From Erysipelothrix sp. HDW6C (lineage in GTDB: Bacteria > Bacillota_I > Bacilli_A > Erysipelotrichales > Erysipelotrichaceae): a stretch of DNA of 64,000 nt. The stretch covers positions 186,001 to 250,000 of the forward strand of contig NZ_CP049861.1 in the NCBI RefSeq assembly GCF_011299615.1, given 5' to 3'. Position 1 is the first letter of the stretch. Each line of letters opens with the position of its first letter. The position numbers and the translations under genes are program-made. The notes under the pieces were generated by a model that saw only the letters and a list, made by a program, of their open reading frames with translations, was not told the DNA's origin and ran no database searches. Below are positions 61,789-64,000 of this stretch, piece by piece.

Positions 61789-62935
61789 GAATTGTCACCC
61801 ATTGTTTTGTTTTGTTACTTTCCAATGTAGCCTCAACAAGTTTCATGAGATAGTGACCCTCGTTAAAGTCCACAATCGAATCCGATTGGTACACATCATT
61901 CTGGATGGTTTTATAAAATTCATGAATTGAATTCTTGAATGCATCTGCCCAACCCACTGCATGACCGTTAGGTAAAGAAATAAAATCACTCAGACTACGA
62001 TCAACATACTTGGGATCAGCATACAGCATCTCATTCCCACCCAATCGGTTACCAACAATAAGACGATCGGCCATTTCTTGTTTCCACGTTAGGGAAGACT
62101 TTGATCCACTAACAACAATCTCTAAACCATTTTTGTAACCACCTGTTACTTGGGATAAGACAATACTTACCTGAGCTCCATTATCCAAGCGAGCAATAAT
62201 CATTGCCGCATCTTCATTGACAACATCAACGGCCTTTGCCTCACCCACATATTCTTGACTGAATGTCTCGCCACGTTGTTCACGCTGGAATCGCTGTGGA
62301 TAAACCGTAACCAAGTTCGCAAATACTTCTTTTATTTTGGAGTTTGTCACAAATTGAACGATATCAAATACATGGGTTCCGATATCGGCAACAGTCCGTG
62401 AAGGACCAACCATTTTCGGTAAGAAATGCCAATCATAATCCGTATCAAACATAAGCCAATCTTGAATATACTCACTTTGAATCATCAAAACGTTACCAAT
62501 TTGCTCGTTTTGGATACGATGACGCATTTCACGCACCATCACATTGCTTCGATAATTGAGATTCACTGCATGATGAACCTGTTTGTCTTTCGCAATTCGA
62601 ACCAAATCTTCAGACTCGTGTGCTGTCAGTGACAGTGGTTTTTCACAGAATACGTTGACACCACGCTCAAGGGCTAATTTCGCCATTGGATAGTGCAAGA
62701 AGTTTGGTGTGCAGATGTGGACAACATCAATTTCTAAATTGTCCAACAGCTCCTCCATTGAAGTAAAAGCATGCTCAATACCATACTCTTGCGCAAACGC
62801 AGCAATTTTAGTTGCATCGGCATCCACCACAGCCACAACGCCTGTATTAGGCAGACGACGAATCGCCTCATAGTGCTGTTTACCAATAAAACCCGTTCCA
62901 ACGATGGCTGCTTTCATTGTTTTATGCTGTTTCAT
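61781..62935 (-). CDS. Gfo/Idh/MocA-type oxidoreductase (first)
   Basis: A 384-residue dehydrogenase: Rossmann start MKAAIVGTGFIGKQHYEAIRR, CEKPLSLTAHES, and a larger C-terminal substrate domain with GPSRTVADIGTHVFDI. A second, longer one than its paralogue at 60.0 kb; the two likely act on successive intermediates. Start at 62935 (MKQHKTM) after AAAAAGGAG; a later Met at residue 7 is possible. First gene of the sugar operon. Confidence 0.92.
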   Translation of the reverse strand: MKQHKTMKAAIVGTGFIGKQHYEAIRRLPNTGVVAVVDADATKIAAFAQEYGIEHAFTSMEELLDNLEIDVVHICTPNFLHYPMAKLALERGVNVFCEKPLSLTAHESEDLVRIAKDKQVHHAVNLNYRSNVMVREMRHRIQNEQIGNVLMIQSEYIQDWLMFDTDYDWHFLPKMVGPSRTVADIGTHVFDIVQFVTNSKIKEVFANLVTVYPQRFQREQRGETFSQEYVGEAKAVDVVNEDAAMIIARLDNGAQVSIVLSQVTGGYKNGLEIVVSGSKSSLTWKQEMADRLIVGNRLGGNEMLYADPKYVDRSLSDFISLPNGHAVGWADAFKNSIHEFYKTIQNDVYQSDSIVDFNEGHYLMKLVEATLESNKTKQWVTIHE

Positions 62936-62958
62936 GTTGTGTCAATCTCCTTTTTACA

Positions 62959-63021
62959 GTAAATATAGACTTATTTACACTTTGCATTTAAATAGTAACC
63001 CCTTTCATAACAAAAAGTCAA
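62959..63021 (-). promoter_or_regulatory. Promoter and dyad of the sugar operon
   Basis: TTGACT (63016-63021) and TACTAT (62992-62997), 18 bases apart on the minus strand, form a promoter. Just downstream is a perfect dyad GTAAATA/TATTTAC (62959-62978, 6-base gap), a possible operator for the divergent LacI-type regulator, though it lacks the central CG typical of LacI sites. Confidence 0.6.
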
Positions 63022-63091
63022 TAAATTTCTGCATTATTTATGTAATTTGATAATTATTTATCACAATTGTAATGTTTTCTTACGTAAAAAA

Positions 63092-63119
63092 TTGATTTTG
63101 AACTTTCTCATGATATAAT
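63092..63119 (+). promoter_or_regulatory. Promoter of the LacI-type regulator gene
   Basis: TTGATT (63092-63097) and TATAAT (63114-63119) with a 16-base spacer, then TTGGAGGACATC and the ATG at 63152. Confidence 0.7.
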
Positions 63120-63151
63120 TCACATATCCTAGAACGGATTTGGAGGACATC

Positions 63152-64000
63152 ATGGATATTGACAAAACACTAAAACCAACCATAGAAGATGTCGCGATGC
63201 GCGCTGGCGTATCCATTGCGACCGTCTCTCGTGTAATTAACGGGAAAGATCGCGTGAAGCCAGAAACAAAGCAGCGTGTCCACGATGCCATCAAAGAATT
63301 AGGCTTTGAAATACGCAAAGGTGAACTGCTTTCTGATAACGAAAGCAAAACAATCTTAGTTTGTGTTACGGAAATGAGTAACCCATTTAATGTCCCTGTT
63401 CTTGATGGTATTCAAGAAACAGCAGCAAACAATGGCTATGACATCTTATTTCTACAAACAAAGAATCAATATACAACATATGCAGACTACGAGGCATTTC
63501 TGAAGTCACAAAACTATGCCGGGATTATCTTTTTGTCCTCAATCACTCAAGAAAGATACACCCCGATTGTGGATGTTTTGCGTCACAAATCGCCGCTCGT
63601 TTTTTGTTCAGAGTATATCGGTGATGAAAGCGTAAGTTATGTATGTATCGATGATGAGGAAGCCATGCGCAAGTCAGCGTCATACATGCTTTCTTTAGGT
63701 CGCAAAAACATCGCATTCATCAACTCAAGCCTTAAACTCAACTACGCACGACTTCGTGAAAAAGGATTTCGAGCTGTTATGAGCGAGCACAACGTGCCCG
63801 TTAACGAACAACTCGTCACCCATTTATCAGCTGTCGATTTTCAACTTGCCTACTCAAATATTCTCCATATCCTGAATCAGAAGGATAAACCCGATGGCAT
63901 TATTTGCGTCTCAGACGTTTACGCTATCGCAGCATTAAAAGCATGTCGCAAAAAAGGATTACGTGTTCCTGAAGATTGCGCCATCATCGGTTTCGATAAC
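63152..64000 (+). CDS. LacI-family transcriptional regulator (cut by window edge)
   Basis: 283 codons are in the window, and the frame is open at the right edge. The N-terminal HTH is clear: PTIEDVAMRAGVSIATVSRVING, followed by the hinge (KQRVHDAIKELGF) and a type I periplasmic-binding-like effector domain (about 65 onward: TILVCVTEMSNPFNVPV, then ISFDYxxxx-like IIGFDN at the cut end). It is divergent from the sugar operon and is the natural candidate for its control. Start at 63152 follows TTGGAGG. Confidence 0.92.
   Translation, partial: MDIDKTLKPTIEDVAMRAGVSIATVSRVINGKDRVKPETKQRVHDAIKELGFEIRKGELLSDNESKTILVCVTEMSNPFNVPVLDGIQETAANNGYDILFLQTKNQYTTYADYEAFLKSQNYAGIIFLSSITQERYTPIVDVLRHKSPLVFCSEYIGDESVSYVCIDDEEAMRKSASYMLSLGRKNIAFINSSLKLNYARLREKGFRAVMSEHNVPVNEQLVTHLSAVDFQLAYSNILHILNQKDKPDGIICVSDVYAIAALKACRKKGLRVPEDCAIIGFDN

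Overview
The window looks like chromosomal DNA of a low-GC, fermentative Gram-positive bacterium. The protein sequences and local gene orders (rpsF-ssb-rpsR-yybS-gdpP-rplI-dnaB; tilS-hpt-ftsH; tdk-prfA-prmC-tsaC-rpiB-glyA-upp; pflB-pflA) are typical of Firmicutes, and an Erysipelothrix-like member of the Erysipelotrichia fits best. That placement is inference; no rRNA or tRNA gene is present to confirm it. I saw no phage, insertion sequence or CRISPR array. Nearly all genes are on the minus strand. Plus-strand exceptions are murQ-murP-EIIA (17.7-20.5 kb), padR-HAAS-DUF4097 (42.9-44.7 kb), a YheO-type regulator (55.7 kb) and a LacI-type regulator at the right edge.

Layout. 0-15 kb is housekeeping: DNA replication, ribosomal proteins, c-di-AMP turnover, LysRS, Hsp33, FtsH, Hpt, TilS and MreB. 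Embedded in it are an orphan PemK/MazF-like protein and a BlaI/M56 pair in which the M56 protease carries an extracellular M23 peptidase domain. 15-20.5 kb holds a LicT/BglG-type RNA-binding antiterminator and a MurNAc uptake operon. Both have the same leader design: promoter, RAT-like stem, then overlapping terminator. They therefore look like regulator and target.

20.6-32 kb is an 11-gene co-directional cluster: malic enzyme, fumarase, BglG/LicR-type activator, cellobiose/lactose-family PTS EIIA, EIIB and EIIC, a short GrdB-like protein, glycosylasparaginase, M20 dipeptidase, aspartase and CutC. Read as a pathway, it would import a GlcNAc-Asn compound left over from N-glycoproteins, split it into GlcNAc and aspartate, and run aspartate through fumarate and malate to pyruvate. 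This is the most interesting system in the window. The enzymes are recognised from motifs; the substrate and the joint pathway are inference.

32-38 kb is conserved translation and nucleotide metabolism. 38-50 kb is accessory: unknown proteins, an XRE regulator with a putative metalloprotease, a split ThrE-type exporter, a PadR/HAAS/DUF4097 envelope-stress-like module, a protein of three fused GNAT domains, and a YtrA-type ABC transporter operon with its own operator. 50-56.4 kb has a two-component system, pyruvate formate-lyase and its activase, and a divergent YheO-like regulator. 56.4-64 kb is a ribose-type ABC transporter with two Gfo/Idh/MocA dehydrogenases and a TIM-barrel isomerase, divergent from a LacI regulator; its sugar, possibly inositol-like, cannot be told from the sequence.
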